The notes below the pieces were generated by a model. The model was not told where the DNA came from and did not search any database. It saw only the letters and a program-made list of their open reading frames with translations. Shown here piece by piece: positions 6,754 to 15,769 of a DNA stretch of 64,000 bases. Source of the DNA: Pseudomonas yangonensis (GTDB taxonomy: Bacteria > Pseudomonadota > Gammaproteobacteria > Pseudomonadales > Pseudomonadaceae); assembly GCF_009932725.1 (NCBI RefSeq), contig NZ_BLJU01000015.1, positions 1-64,000 of the forward strand. The letters are read 5' to 3'. The stretch's first letter is position 1. Every line of letters begins with the position of its first letter. The translations under genes and the position numbers were made by a program.

Positions 6754-7947
6754 ATGGACAATACAGAGGCTAGTGCAAGCATTGCTGGATATGGATTCCA
6801 GTTCGAACGAGCTCTATACCGCATCTTCCATAGTACACATCGCAAGGCACTATTCGGTATAGAGACAACTGATGACGTCGCAGAGATTATTCCGCGGTCA
6901 CATGGAATAACCTCAATTCTCGAGCAAGACAAGCATACCCGCACCGATAAAAATCCGGTTCAAGACAGCAGTAAGAACCTGTGGAACTCTTTAAAGAACT
7001 GGCTAAATAAGCTTGATGGATTGAAGAGCGAATATGCGGAAATAAAATTTCTGCTGATTACCAATGGATCCGTCCCGAAGACTGCTCTTGCCGCAAAGCT
7101 ATCGAATGCTAAGACGGATGAGGAGATTGCTGAAGCCTTCAAAGCCTTAAAGGCCCAAGCCCAAAAGCTTACAAAAGAAATAAAGGAAATTGGCGCAGAG
7201 GTTATGAGCTATGATGACGAATCGCTGAAATATGTGATCGCCAACTTTGAATTAGTTCACAGAATGCAGCCTGAAGACCTAAGAGAAGCCATATACACAG
7301 CATTGCAATTGCCGTCTCATCTTGAAAAGCACCAAGACCTTATTCTCGATAATTTGACCGGACGCCTTTTCAATGACTGCTTAGAAATATGGCGAAAGAA
7401 AGAGCCTTTCTGGACGACATCCGACACTTACTTTACTAGAAAGCAACTACTCTTTGAGATGTACTCTGCTGATGATTGGACGACCCGAAGCCAAGAAGAT
7501 ACTGAGTATAAAGAGCTTATGCACGACCATAAGTACCTCATGCTGCCCTTCGTAGAACAATTGCGAGAGATAGGCATAATGGATCGAACCATTGAGAAGG
7601 AGATCGGCCATTATTGGGCAACCTACTCTGAAAGATCCAGGCTGCTTAAACTGGGCAAGGTGCTAAATGAGGATCTCGACTCCCTTGAAGAGAAATTCTT
7701 CAAGGAATGGGACGGCATTCGTGAGCACTACTCTAACGTGGAAAGCCTTCCACTAGAAGACTTCGCCGCTAAAGATCATAAAAATATCTACCTCAAGATC
7801 CTTCCACCCGTTAACTGTGAAGTCTCAATGGGCAGATTGAAAGCCAGACACCCCTATTTCTATCATGGAACCCATCACCACCAAGTCAATGACGACGGTA
7901 CCAAATACCCGATTTATTGGATGACGCCAGGGGCTCGAGATGCCTGA
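6754..7947 (+). CDS. ABC-three-component system, nuclease-like/C-terminal component
   Basis: I chose the ATG at 6754, which has AGAAGGA five bases upstream, over the in-frame ATG at 6685, which has none. The N-terminus (GYGFQFERALYRIF, then GIETTDDVAEI and LEQDKHTR followed by NLWNSLKNWL) resembles the DUF4297/Cap4-like PD-(D/E)xK nuclease layout, with E..DD and ExDK-type residues that could form the active site. The C-terminal half (HDHKYLMLPFVEQL, EIGHYWATYSERSRL) resembles the effector C-terminal domain of ABC-3C systems. It overlaps the next gene by 8 bp, and all three genes form one operon. The effector role is inferred from family knowledge. Confidence 0.7.
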   Translation: MDNTEASASIAGYGFQFERALYRIFHSTHRKALFGIETTDDVAEIIPRSHGITSILEQDKHTRTDKNPVQDSSKNLWNSLKNWLNKLDGLKSEYAEIKFLLITNGSVPKTALAAKLSNAKTDEEIAEAFKALKAQAQKLTKEIKEIGAEVMSYDDESLKYVIANFELVHRMQPEDLREAIYTALQLPSHLEKHQDLILDNLTGRLFNDCLEIWRKKEPFWTTSDTYFTRKQLLFEMYSADDWTTRSQEDTEYKELMHDHKYLMLPFVEQLREIGIMDRTIEKEIGHYWATYSERSRLLKLGKVLNEDLDSLEEKFFKEWDGIREHYSNVESLPLEDFAAKDHKNIYLKILPPVNCEVSMGRLKARHPYFYHGTHHHQVNDDGTKYPIYWMTPGARDA

Positions 7948-8446
7948 AGTGTACGTCGACAGGGGAATAATTCATAACAGCGCCCTTGCCTGCTTTTTAC
8001 TTTCGCTATTTGCACAAAAGTATGAGCTGGAAGACCCTGAGTTCCCCTTGGATCTTCTAAAACTACAGATGGTATTACCGTTTGTTTGGAATGAAAGCTG
8101 CCGTAACGCACTTGGAAAGCGAACGGCTAGAACAAGATTCGATACCGTATTACGGGAATCACCTGAACTTAAGGTGGATTTGGAAAGACGTGTATTTTCA
8201 CACACTGCAGTCACGTTCCAAGGACTCAATTTAGCTGTTTCTTCAAAAATAATTGAGGTTACTCATTCCCCCAGCGAAGCTCCTGTCGTTAGGTTCATCC
8301 TTGAGCGTTGGCCACACGGCACCAAATCTGCACTGCCCTCTGAAATGGTGACAACCGTGAACAGGTTGGCGAACTGGTATTCCGAAATCGACACGCCAAT
8401 TTTAATTAAATTGCTCTTTGGAATTCCTCATGAAATTTCACATTGA
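7940..8446 (+). CDS. ABC-three-component system, middle component
   Basis: The 168-residue protein matches the small middle component of ABC-3C systems: an N-terminal IIHNSALACFLLSLFAQKYE segment, then PLDLLKLQMVLPFVW, and a winged-helix-like remainder. Proteins of this class are thought to bridge the ATPase and the effector. The start overlaps the stop of the previous gene (ATGCCTGA) and its end overlaps the ATPase start by 17 bp, so the three products are translationally coupled. Confidence 0.75.
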   Translation: MPEVYVDRGIIHNSALACFLLSLFAQKYELEDPEFPLDLLKLQMVLPFVWNESCRNALGKRTARTRFDTVLRESPELKVDLERRVFSHTAVTFQGLNLAVSSKIIEVTHSPSEAPVVRFILERWPHGTKSALPSEMVTTVNRLANWYSEIDTPILIKLLFGIPHEISH

Positions 8447-10409
8447 CGCTGTAATTCTTTGGCCGAAAAATATAAACAACGAGCTACAAATAATCAAATT
8501 CGAACAGGGCAAGGTCAACATCATTCACGGCCTAAGCCGAACTGGTAAGTCTTCAATTCTGCATATCATTGATTATGCAATGGGCTCAAGCAAGTGCCAG
8601 ATCCCAATCGGTAAGATTCGTGACTCTGTGCAATGGTTCGGCTTAAAAATATTGCTACGTGGAGAAACCTGGCTTCTGGCCCGCCGTGGACCTAAAGATG
8701 GATCGCCCTCCAACGACTATTATTTCGAGCCGTTCACTGGTGCCATTCCGCAAACCTTACCTGTCAAAACCACCCGCGCCATTGTAAAATCCAAATTCAA
8801 CGCCCTCACTAGAGTCAGTGATCTCCCACATTCAGACGAAGAAGTGCCCGGCAAACTGGATGCACGAACCTCTTTTAGGGATATGGCAGCGTTCAACTTC
8901 CTTCCCCAGCATATTGTCGCAAACCCCAATACACTGTTCTTCAAGGCTGACACTTGGCAGCATAAGGAAAAACTGACCAGGGCGATGCCCTATGCACTAG
9001 GCATCGTAGACGCCGAATATGTTATTAATGAGCGTCGGCGCGAAGCAGCTCAAAAAGAGATTGAAGGTCTTAGAAAAGAGCTCGCCGTTATTGAAAAGAG
9101 TAAAAACAATTGGCGATTTGAGGTAGGGCGCTCCTTAGACAAATGCATTGAATATGGTCTCCTCTCTACTGCACCCGAGTCCCTCGAACTGAGGATTTCA
9201 GCGCTCAGGACGGTTGTCACAGCCTTCCACGAGCGCCGCCTTGAAGCCATGCTAATTGAACCGAAACGACTCCATACCAATGAGCGCTTCGAGCAGGCCG
9301 TAGCTAGAGAAAATGAACAGCAGCGCCTGGTCGATGAACTCGCAGCTGAGATCACCGGCTTCAGTAGCCTCGCTGACAACAGCAAGCAGTTCGTTGAAAC
9401 TATCAAAGACGACAAGAAGCACGTGATTGGCCTCGCCTGGCTCAAGCGCAGCGTTCAGTCGAAAGGGCAGTGCGTAGCCTGCGGCTCAACTGGTCACTCA
9501 TTGGTACCGGTGATTACCAATCTGGAGTCAAGGCTCAACAAGGTCACTCAAATCGCCGAGATTCTTGAGCAAAACCCAGTAATCGATAAAAAGATCGCAG
9601 GGCTCAAACGCCAGCTGGCTAAAGCTCAAAGATATCTCCACGAGTTGCGAAGCGAGAAAAACGCGATCCTGGCCGAAGATGAAAAACTGCGAAACGCAAT
9701 TGGTGATATATATTATCTTGCTGGCAGTATTGCAGAGATACTGAAGAAAATTGGACATACGTCCGCCGATAAGTCAATTACCGAGCGCATTGGTGTCCTA
9801 GAAAGTGATATTGAAGGCTACGACAAAGCCATGAACAAGGCCAGCCGCCAGGCCAAAGAGCGAATCGTAGACGGAGCGCTAAGCGAGCTAATTGGCGACT
9901 ATGCCGATGAGTTCGGCAACCTAGAAGCTCCGGCCAACTCCGTTCTCAAACTAGATCGGAAAGACCTGACCATCCGCTTCGACAAAGACTATGGCCAGCA
10001 CGACTACCTTTGGGAAGTTGGAAGCGGCGCTAACTGGATGGGTTACCATATCGCAGCCTTCTTAGGCATTCATGAATTCCTCCTTCAAGAGGAAAATCTG
10101 GAACTTCCTCCGCTCAGCTTCTTGGTGATCGACCAACCTAGTCAAGTCTACTTCCCAAGCAGTGAACTTGGAAGTAACGCTTTGGACGAAGATATCACCA
10201 CCCTGCGGAAAACCAGAATCGAAGATCTCATCGCGACCCGTCGTATCTTCGAAGTTCTGAGTGAGGGCATTAGGCGTACCAACTCCAATCTACAGATCAT
10301 CGTGCTTGAGCATGCGGGCAAGGACATTTGGGGAAGCATCAATAACACCCATTCCGCAGCCTCTTGGAGCGTGAAGGGGGACGGACTCATTCCAGCTTCC
10401 TGGATCTGA
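8430..10409 (+). CDS. ABC-three-component system, SMC-like ATPase (DUF3732 type)
   Basis: The 659-residue ATPase has Walker A GLSRTGKS at residues 34-41, a coiled-coil arm about 200-480 with a single CVAC zinc-hook-like motif (Cys348, Cys351) at its tip, an ABC signature-like GSGANWMGYH (531-540), and the Walker B variant VIDQPSQVYFP (566-576) that marks the DUF3732 group of Rad50/SMC-like ATPases. The group is known as the sensor/motor of ABC-3C biological conflict systems. A TTG at 8418 is an alternative start; the ATG at 8430 begins with the typical first beta strand. No inactivating change was seen. Confidence 0.85.
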   Translation: MKFHIDAVILWPKNINNELQIIKFEQGKVNIIHGLSRTGKSSILHIIDYAMGSSKCQIPIGKIRDSVQWFGLKILLRGETWLLARRGPKDGSPSNDYYFEPFTGAIPQTLPVKTTRAIVKSKFNALTRVSDLPHSDEEVPGKLDARTSFRDMAAFNFLPQHIVANPNTLFFKADTWQHKEKLTRAMPYALGIVDAEYVINERRREAAQKEIEGLRKELAVIEKSKNNWRFEVGRSLDKCIEYGLLSTAPESLELRISALRTVVTAFHERRLEAMLIEPKRLHTNERFEQAVARENEQQRLVDELAAEITGFSSLADNSKQFVETIKDDKKHVIGLAWLKRSVQSKGQCVACGSTGHSLVPVITNLESRLNKVTQIAEILEQNPVIDKKIAGLKRQLAKAQRYLHELRSEKNAILAEDEKLRNAIGDIYYLAGSIAEILKKIGHTSADKSITERIGVLESDIEGYDKAMNKASRQAKERIVDGALSELIGDYADEFGNLEAPANSVLKLDRKDLTIRFDKDYGQHDYLWEVGSGANWMGYHIAAFLGIHEFLLQEENLELPPLSFLVIDQPSQVYFPSSELGSNALDEDITTLRKTRIEDLIATRRIFEVLSEGIRRTNSNLQIIVLEHAGKDIWGSINNTHSAASWSVKGDGLIPASWI

Positions 10410-10751
10410 TATCACTGCCCCAGCCCTGGTAGGTCGACTTCCCAGGGTGCACCTTGCTTGAGCTATCGTGATTAATGATTCCCGGACATCTGGACAAGAT
10501 GTTCCGCACCGATCAACTGATCGGTACTCTCGTAGCTCGGGGTAGACTTGAATGTTTGGAATTGCACCTCGATGAGGGGGTTCATCGTCGCAAAGGCTGT
10601 GTCAGGCATATTTCGAGGCTTTGAGGGGGTAGAAAATGGCGAGACACTTCCTGCTGAGCTTTGGTTTGGTGCAAGGTGCTAGCTCTCGCAGGCTTTAGGC
10701 TATGAACATCGGCGATGTTGTACCGGTTTTGTACGCGATGGAGTGCGAAGG
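10410..10751. other. Intergenic stretch without a supported gene
   Basis: This 340-bp gap separates the ABC-3C operon from the next gene. A 20-codon frame at 10,636 follows a GAGGGGG sequence but is too short to call. I see no repeats; the promoter of the following gene probably lies here. Confidence 0.4.
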
Positions 10752-12113
10752 ATGTCTGAAGCTTTTTACCTTCCCGAGTCATTGGCGGTTGCTGATGCTG
10801 CGGTTACTGCAGTGCTCCACATGGAAAGCGGGCGTGTGCTATCCGCCCATGAGGTCATAGGGCGTGACTACGACAAGGCTATTCAGCTACGCATGGCATT
10901 GCAGGAGGGTATTTCTACTGGCGCCCCTTTGTACTGCTGCCCGCTCTGCGTTGTACCCGTCAGAATCGTCTCTCAAAAGAAAAAAGGACGCTTCTTTTTC
11001 CGACACGACTTGGAAGATGGTCGCTGCCCTGCAAAGACCAAAGGGAATCTCGACGAGCGACAGATATCTGCTCTGAAGTACGACGGCGTCCGGGAGTCGA
11101 TAGCGCATCAGCAAATGAAGCGCATCATCGCGGAAAGCCTCCGCAACGATCCTGATTTCTCCGAAGTCGAGATTGAGCCCATCTGGAAAGGCCTCGAGAA
11201 GAACAGCCGGAGAAGGCCTGATGTTCGAGCCGTTTGGAAGGGGAGCTTGCCGGTAGCCTTTGAGGTTCAGCTTTCGACGACCTTCCTTCGTGTTATTGCC
11301 GAGCGCAGGCAGTTCTATCTTCGAGAAGGTGGTTTGCTGCTATGGGTGTTCAAGGTGTTCGATGCGAGTGAATCTCGGCTCACGCAAGACGACATCTTCT
11401 ATAACAACAATCGCAACGCCTTTGTCGTTTCATACGAAACACTGGTCTCCTCGAGAAACAATAAATCGCTCATGCTTGACTGCATTTGGACGGAGCCAGT
11501 CATTGAAATGGGAGCTCGAGCCTGGGTAGAGAGGAGTCAACGTGTTGGATTCAGCGAACTTACGATTGAGCGCGAGCGGCAACGAGTCTACTTTTTTGAC
11601 GCTGAAGGCGCAGAGCAGAAAGTTGATACGAGCCTAGCAGTGCTGGTCGACGATGACCTTCGACAAGCTTTCCATCGCTTCTGGCTTTCCTCTGACCACG
11701 ACCCGGGCATTTGGGCGGTACTGCGTGATGAGCTGCTCGATAAAGGGATCGAGGTTCCGAACTCTCCAGACCATCCTGATGGCCCCTATCATTTGCTGAA
11801 CACTCTGTATTCGGCGCGAGAGGGAAGGCCCGTAGGTTGGGGGCATGCGCAGCTTATCAACGTTGCGCATCATGTTTTTGATCGCTACAAACCCCATTTG
11901 TGGGCAATGCGGCTAATGCTGGCTGCACATGATCAGGGAGAGCTGATCCGCACTCAAGATCGCACCGGCAATTGGCGTAATATCAAAGTCAAAACGTACT
12001 TGAAAGCATGGCGAAAGGGGGACGCTGCCTACGCGCCGGATCGGCAGTGGGACGAGCTGGTCTGCCTTTTGTTTCCAGAGATTGCAGCGCAGCTAGCTTT
12101 CTCTCCACCCTGA
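10752..12113 (+). CDS. CoiA/DUF6035-like protein with PD-(D/E)xK nuclease motif
   Basis: I chose the ATG at 10,752, with GGAG nine bases upstream; GTG 10,743 is in frame. The N-terminal region has CCPLC (residues about 56-60) and a downstream FFRHD...RCP cluster resembling the zinc-binding N-terminus of competence protein CoiA. The segment RRPDVRAVW ... VAFEVQLSTTF supplies the Asp and Glu-x-Gln pattern of a PD-(D/E)xK nuclease core (about 155-185). The rest is an alpha-helical C-terminal domain. CoiA-type proteins act on DNA, but a specific role in competence or defence cannot be read from the sequence. It sits alone between defence genes. Confidence 0.65.
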   Translation: MSEAFYLPESLAVADAAVTAVLHMESGRVLSAHEVIGRDYDKAIQLRMALQEGISTGAPLYCCPLCVVPVRIVSQKKKGRFFFRHDLEDGRCPAKTKGNLDERQISALKYDGVRESIAHQQMKRIIAESLRNDPDFSEVEIEPIWKGLEKNSRRRPDVRAVWKGSLPVAFEVQLSTTFLRVIAERRQFYLREGGLLLWVFKVFDASESRLTQDDIFYNNNRNAFVVSYETLVSSRNNKSLMLDCIWTEPVIEMGARAWVERSQRVGFSELTIERERQRVYFFDAEGAEQKVDTSLAVLVDDDLRQAFHRFWLSSDHDPGIWAVLRDELLDKGIEVPNSPDHPDGPYHLLNTLYSAREGRPVGWGHAQLINVAHHVFDRYKPHLWAMRLMLAAHDQGELIRTQDRTGNWRNIKVKTYLKAWRKGDAAYAPDRQWDELVCLLFPEIAAQLAFSPP

Positions 12114-12212
12114 TATGAGGTATAGCGAAAAGCTGCGGATATAAGGAAACGGAGGGCTGGATTTCAAACCTCACATCAGCCACTTAGCACACAGCCACAT
12201 AGGAGAGCAGGA

Positions 12213-12521
12213 ATGGCGTACGAGCAAATAGAGCGTCATATGGGCGATATCGAAGTGACTTGCCATGACTCAGACATCTCCCGGATCGCGCGCCTCCATC
12301 AAACGCTTGGGTACGCTGCCGCAATGATGGATGTGAATGGTGCCGGATACCTCGCGCACCGTGTTTCTGGCGTGCATGATCACAAGGGTTGCATGCAGGT
12401 GCATTGGTTCAGCATGCCAGATCAACTCCATCGGCATGTTTTCCAGCTTGCTTGGAATAGTCAGGTTGGAGATGGCAGTGACCTAGTAGAGCATTTCCTT
12501 CACGATCAGCAGATTTTCTGA
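12213..12521 (+). CDS. Hypothetical protein (102 aa)
   Basis: A good AGGAGAGCAGG precedes the ATG. The product is His-rich (HMGDIEVTCHDSD, HRVSGVHDHKGCMQVHWF, HRHVFQLAW, EHFLHDQ), with a beta-rich middle. No family is recognised. The gene stands alone about 100 bp after the CoiA-like gene and could be co-transcribed with it. Confidence 0.5.
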   Translation: MAYEQIERHMGDIEVTCHDSDISRIARLHQTLGYAAAMMDVNGAGYLAHRVSGVHDHKGCMQVHWFSMPDQLHRHVFQLAWNSQVGDGSDLVEHFLHDQQIF

Positions 12522-13378
12522 CGAGGGGTGTCGGGGGATTAGTTTGGCTTGGTGGCCCAAATACTTCGCGTCGCTGCCTAGTATAGCCCCTGCTGAATTG
12601 CCCCTAGTTTCGAAGACCTTTTGGCGTCCGCTTTTGGCCGATTGTGTTGAAACAGTCGGCTGACTCCAGCCAGTTACCGGCGGCGAAATCGTAGAACGTC
12701 ATCGCCAAGGTCTGCAACGCAACCACAGCGCACCTGTCAGCTGCCGATGTTGAAGGCGGTGGGGTAGTCGGTGGCGCCGCAGCAAGCCAGATGCACACCT
12801 TGGTACGATTGTGGCCAGGCGCTGGAACTGAGATCGCCAGAGCCGGGCGCTGCAGTGCTGGCATATCTGTCGGTGCCTGGTTGGCGATAAGTTGTTCCAG
12901 ATCAGCAACAACCTGGAGTTGTTCAACTGACGCTTGTTCAGCCTGGAGTCTGTCGACGCAATGATCGTTTGGGCACAGCCCTTGTGGTCAGACTCCTGTC
13001 AATAAACCGGCCATTCTTGCGTCGGCATAGCGGTCGATGGCGTGTGCGCTCGAGTAGCGTTGACCTGCCCTCGCCCCCCAACGACGTCGAAGTACCCGCT
13101 CTCTCCACCTACTTACTCAACCCAGCGGTTCAGAATGCACAGAAAAGGCGAAGGGCAAGATAAAAGGTGGCGGCACTTCGTTGGCCTGAAAAGCAGTCTG
13201 CACGGGGGCTGGAGACGGCACTCAATGCATGCATAGGCGTGCCGCGCACAGCGCAAACACCCGCCAGCACTGGCTTTGGCGCGTGCCTAACACTCCATAA
13301 TACGATCTGTTTGGAACAGGCATCGGTAACCGAACCTACAACCGGAAACCGATGCAGACACAGAGTCATGCCTGGAAG
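12522..13378. other. Probable decayed sequence without a supported gene
   Basis: Frames on both strands are short and low-quality. The minus-strand frames between 12,604 and 12,926 switch frame in mid-segment, as expected for a degraded gene, but I cannot name the ancestor. No inverted-repeat ends of an insertion sequence were seen. Confidence 0.4.
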
Positions 13379-13441
13379 CTTGTAGCCCTTGAGCTACAAG
13401 ACAGCTCAGACTGTGCCATTTTGTAGCCCGAGAGCTACAAA
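13379..13441. promoter_or_regulatory. Two tandem palindromic sites spaced by 41 bp
   Basis: CTTGTAGC-N6-GCTACAAG (13,379-13,400) and TTTGTAGC-N6-GCTACAAA (13,420-13,441) are perfect 8-bp-arm palindromes with a 6-bp centre. Their centres are 41 bp apart, four helical turns, as expected for two cooperating dimer sites. The second ends at the ATG of a 31-codon frame (13,441-13,536) that looks like the truncated start of a gene. Its binding protein is unknown. Confidence 0.5.
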
Positions 13442-13546
13442 TGACCTCTTTCAACGATGTTTCTGAAACGCTGAAAAAAGCGTGCGAGCAACCACCCAGC
13501 TCAGACACGCTCATCAACCTAGCAAGCCCGGCTTGAGAATTAGACA

Positions 13547-13611
13547 GTGAGCCGAATAGGCGGCATTATCGGCTCACTGCATGAGCCGAATAGGCTCGTT
13601 AACCGGCTCAC
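13547..13611. promoter_or_regulatory. Operator array before fic
   Basis: GTGAGCCGA (13,547-13,555) pairs with TCGGCTCAC (13,569-13,577), and TGAGCCG (13,582-13,588) with CGGCTCA (13,604-13,610). Four half-sites thus lie within 65 bp directly upstream of the Fic gene. The Fic protein ends in a winged helix, so autorepression is likely. The same motif recurs at 19,972-20,016. Confidence 0.55.
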
Positions 13612-13626
13612 AGATGAACAACCCTT

Positions 13627-14748
13627 ATGAATGACCCGCTCTGGATCTGGCAGCAGCCCGACTGGCCGCACTTCAGTTGGCAAGCCGAAGCTCTCGCCCC
13701 GCTGTTGCGAGCCTGCAGCCAGGCTCAGGGGCGTCTGTTGGGAATGCTCGGTGCGGTGGGCAGTAACACCGAAGTGCAGAGCAGCCTGGATGCCATGCTG
13801 CAGAACATCGTCACCTCCTCAGCCATCGAGGGTGAGCAACTTAATGTCGGTTCGGTGCGTTCATCACTGGCGCGGCGCTTGGGGCTGAGCGAAGAGGGTC
13901 GCACCACCTCACGTTCCGAAGGCCTGGCGGAACTGCTGCTCGATGCCACCTGCATGCATCAACAACCGCTAGACGAACAGCGACTCTTCACCTGGCACCG
14001 TTGGCTATTCCCCACCGATGACCAACTACTGGCTCGACCGCTACACATCGGCACACTGCGCGGCGAAGAGCCGATGCAGGTCGTTTCCGGTCGCATAGAC
14101 CGCCCTGCGGTACATTTCGAGGCCCCTCCCCGGGCAGGGCTGGAAGCGCAATTGACGGACTTTCTCGCCTGGTTCGAGAGCAGCCGAAGCGATGCCAGCC
14201 TTGACCCCTTTCTGCGCGCTGGCATCGCCCATTTCTGGTTCGTGACCCTACACCCTTTCGACGACGGCAATGGTCGCCTCACCCGCGCCATCACCGATCT
14301 GGCATTGGCCCAGGGCGAACAGCAAGCCATTCGATTTTACGCGATGTCCGCGAGCATCCTCGACGACCGCGCCGGTTACTACCGCATCCTCGAAGGCAGT
14401 CAGAAAGGTGGGCTGGATATCACCAGTTGGCTGCAGTGGTTTCTCGCAACCTTACTCAACAGCCTGGAGCAGGCCCTTGCTCGTATCGACCGCGTGCTGA
14501 TCAAGGCACGCTTCTGGCAGTCACATCGAAGCCAGACGCTATCGGCGGAGCAGATCAAAGTGCTCAACCGCCTGCTCGATGGCGGCGAAAGGGGTTTCGA
14601 AAACGGTATCAGCGCAGCCCAGTACCAAGCCGTTGCCAAAGTATCCAAAGCAACCGCGACCCGCCATCTGAGCGACCTGCTGGAAAAGGGCTGCATCGAG
14701 CGGCTGCCCGGTGGAGGGCGCAGCACCCGTTATCAGATAGCACGCTGA
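13627..14748 (+). CDS. Fic family protein (AMPylation-type), with winged-helix C-terminus
   Basis: The 373-residue protein has a DUF4172-like N-terminus, the inhibitory helix motif SSAIEGE (64-70), the Fic core HPFDDGNGRLTR (209-220) with catalytic His209 and the phosphate-binding loop, and a C-terminal winged helix (about 310-370; AKVSKATATRHLSDLLEKGCIERL). The (S/T)xxxE(G/N) helix before the Fic domain places it in class II, self-inhibited Fic enzymes, which transfer AMP to protein hydroxyls. All key residues are intact. The winged helix and the repeats just upstream suggest the gene regulates itself. The target is unknown. Confidence 0.85.
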   Translation: MNDPLWIWQQPDWPHFSWQAEALAPLLRACSQAQGRLLGMLGAVGSNTEVQSSLDAMLQNIVTSSAIEGEQLNVGSVRSSLARRLGLSEEGRTTSRSEGLAELLLDATCMHQQPLDEQRLFTWHRWLFPTDDQLLARPLHIGTLRGEEPMQVVSGRIDRPAVHFEAPPRAGLEAQLTDFLAWFESSRSDASLDPFLRAGIAHFWFVTLHPFDDGNGRLTRAITDLALAQGEQQAIRFYAMSASILDDRAGYYRILEGSQKGGLDITSWLQWFLATLLNSLEQALARIDRVLIKARFWQSHRSQTLSAEQIKVLNRLLDGGERGFENGISAAQYQAVAKVSKATATRHLSDLLEKGCIERLPGGGRSTRYQIAR

Positions 14749-14795
14749 GCACCTTAGCCGAGTTTGTCAGCCTCTAGTGCGTCATCGCGTCATAG

Positions 14796-15660
14796 GACAA
14801 TGGTCGCGATCCCCCTTGAGCCATTGAAAGCAATTAGCCATTATTCGGGTGTGCCAGGCATCCGGATTTCGGCACACCTGCTCGCCTCTCCATCAAGCAG
14901 CTCGGCTCAAGGAAGAAAATGGATTACAGCCCGATAGTCGCCCAGGTCTGGGGCATGCTGACCTGGTTCATCCCGGCAGCCTTGCTGATCGGCCTTTTCA
15001 AATCGCCCTGGGCCAAGGGGCAGATCGGTGAACTGCTGGTGCGCCTGTTCGCCCACTGGCAGCTGGACAAGCAGACCTACCGCCGCCTGCACAACGTCAC
15101 CCTGAACACGCCAGACGGCACCACGCAGATCGACCACGTATTCCTCTCGCCCTACGGCATATTCGTGCTGGAAACGAAGAACATGAGCGGCTGGATCTTC
15201 GGCAGCGAGAAGCAGGCGCAGTGGACGCAGAAGCTTTACAAACGCACCTTCAAATTCCAGAACCCGCTTAGGCAGAACTACAAACACCTCAAGGCTCTGG
15301 AAGCCACCCTTGGCGTCAGCCCTGAGCACCTGCACTCGGTCATCACCTTTGTCGGCGGCAGCACCTTCAAGACCGAAGTGCCGGCCAACGTGACCCAGGG
15401 CATTGGCTTTATCCGCTATATCCAGTCATTCCAGCAGGCGGTATTCAGCGCGGCTGAAGTCGACGCCATGCTGTACGCCCTGCAAACCGGCCGCCGCGCA
15501 CCGACCCTCGCTACACACCGCGAGCATGTACAAAACCTCAAGCGCCGGAGCGATCCGACAGCTGAGCGGCAATGTCCGAGATGCGGTAGTGCACTACTAA
15601 TTCGCACAGTGAAGACAGGGCCCAAGGCTGGGCAGCAGTTTTGGGGTTGTTCAGCATTTC
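14796..15660. repeat. Direct repeat, copy A (NERD gene and leader)
   Basis: This segment matches 20,088-20,951 almost base for base through about 120 bp of leader and most of the NERD gene, then diverges mainly at third codon positions. The copies are in direct orientation with about 4.4 kb between them, enclosing dsr1 and the tRNA fragment. Confidence 0.85.
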
Positions 15661-15689
15661 CCAAGTGCCGAACTATGCAGAACATTTGA
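14919..15689 (+). CDS. NERD-domain protein with C-terminal zinc ribbon, copy A
   Basis: A membrane helix at residues 8-27 is followed by a NERD (nuclease-related) domain: GQIGELLVRL with Glu38, TTQIDHVFLSPYG with Asp72, and VLETKNMSGW with Glu85 and Lys87, the PD-(D/E)xK-like core. Residues about 218-250 (CPRCGS ... FWGCSAFPKC) form a topoisomerase-type C4 zinc finger for nucleic acid binding. The protein is probably anchored at the inner membrane with the nuclease-like domain in the cytoplasm. It follows fic by 170 bp and precedes dsr1. A paralogue of the same length lies at 20,210-20,980. A defence role is inferred from context. Confidence 0.8.
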   Translation: MDYSPIVAQVWGMLTWFIPAALLIGLFKSPWAKGQIGELLVRLFAHWQLDKQTYRRLHNVTLNTPDGTTQIDHVFLSPYGIFVLETKNMSGWIFGSEKQAQWTQKLYKRTFKFQNPLRQNYKHLKALEATLGVSPEHLHSVITFVGGSTFKTEVPANVTQGIGFIRYIQSFQQAVFSAAEVDAMLYALQTGRRAPTLATHREHVQNLKRRSDPTAERQCPRCGSALLIRTVKTGPKAGQQFWGCSAFPKCRTMQNI

Positions 15690-15769
15690 GAGGGTGAGCA
15701 GTGAGACGTTCAAGATGGTTTCCACCAAAGAATAAATCAGCTCCCCTTTTCTCATCCGAGGCTCTCTGA

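Noticed and set aside
12604..12926. Insertion-sequence remnant
   Set aside because: Frames on the minus strand shift as in a decayed gene, but no transposase motif or terminal repeats could be seen, so no element is called.
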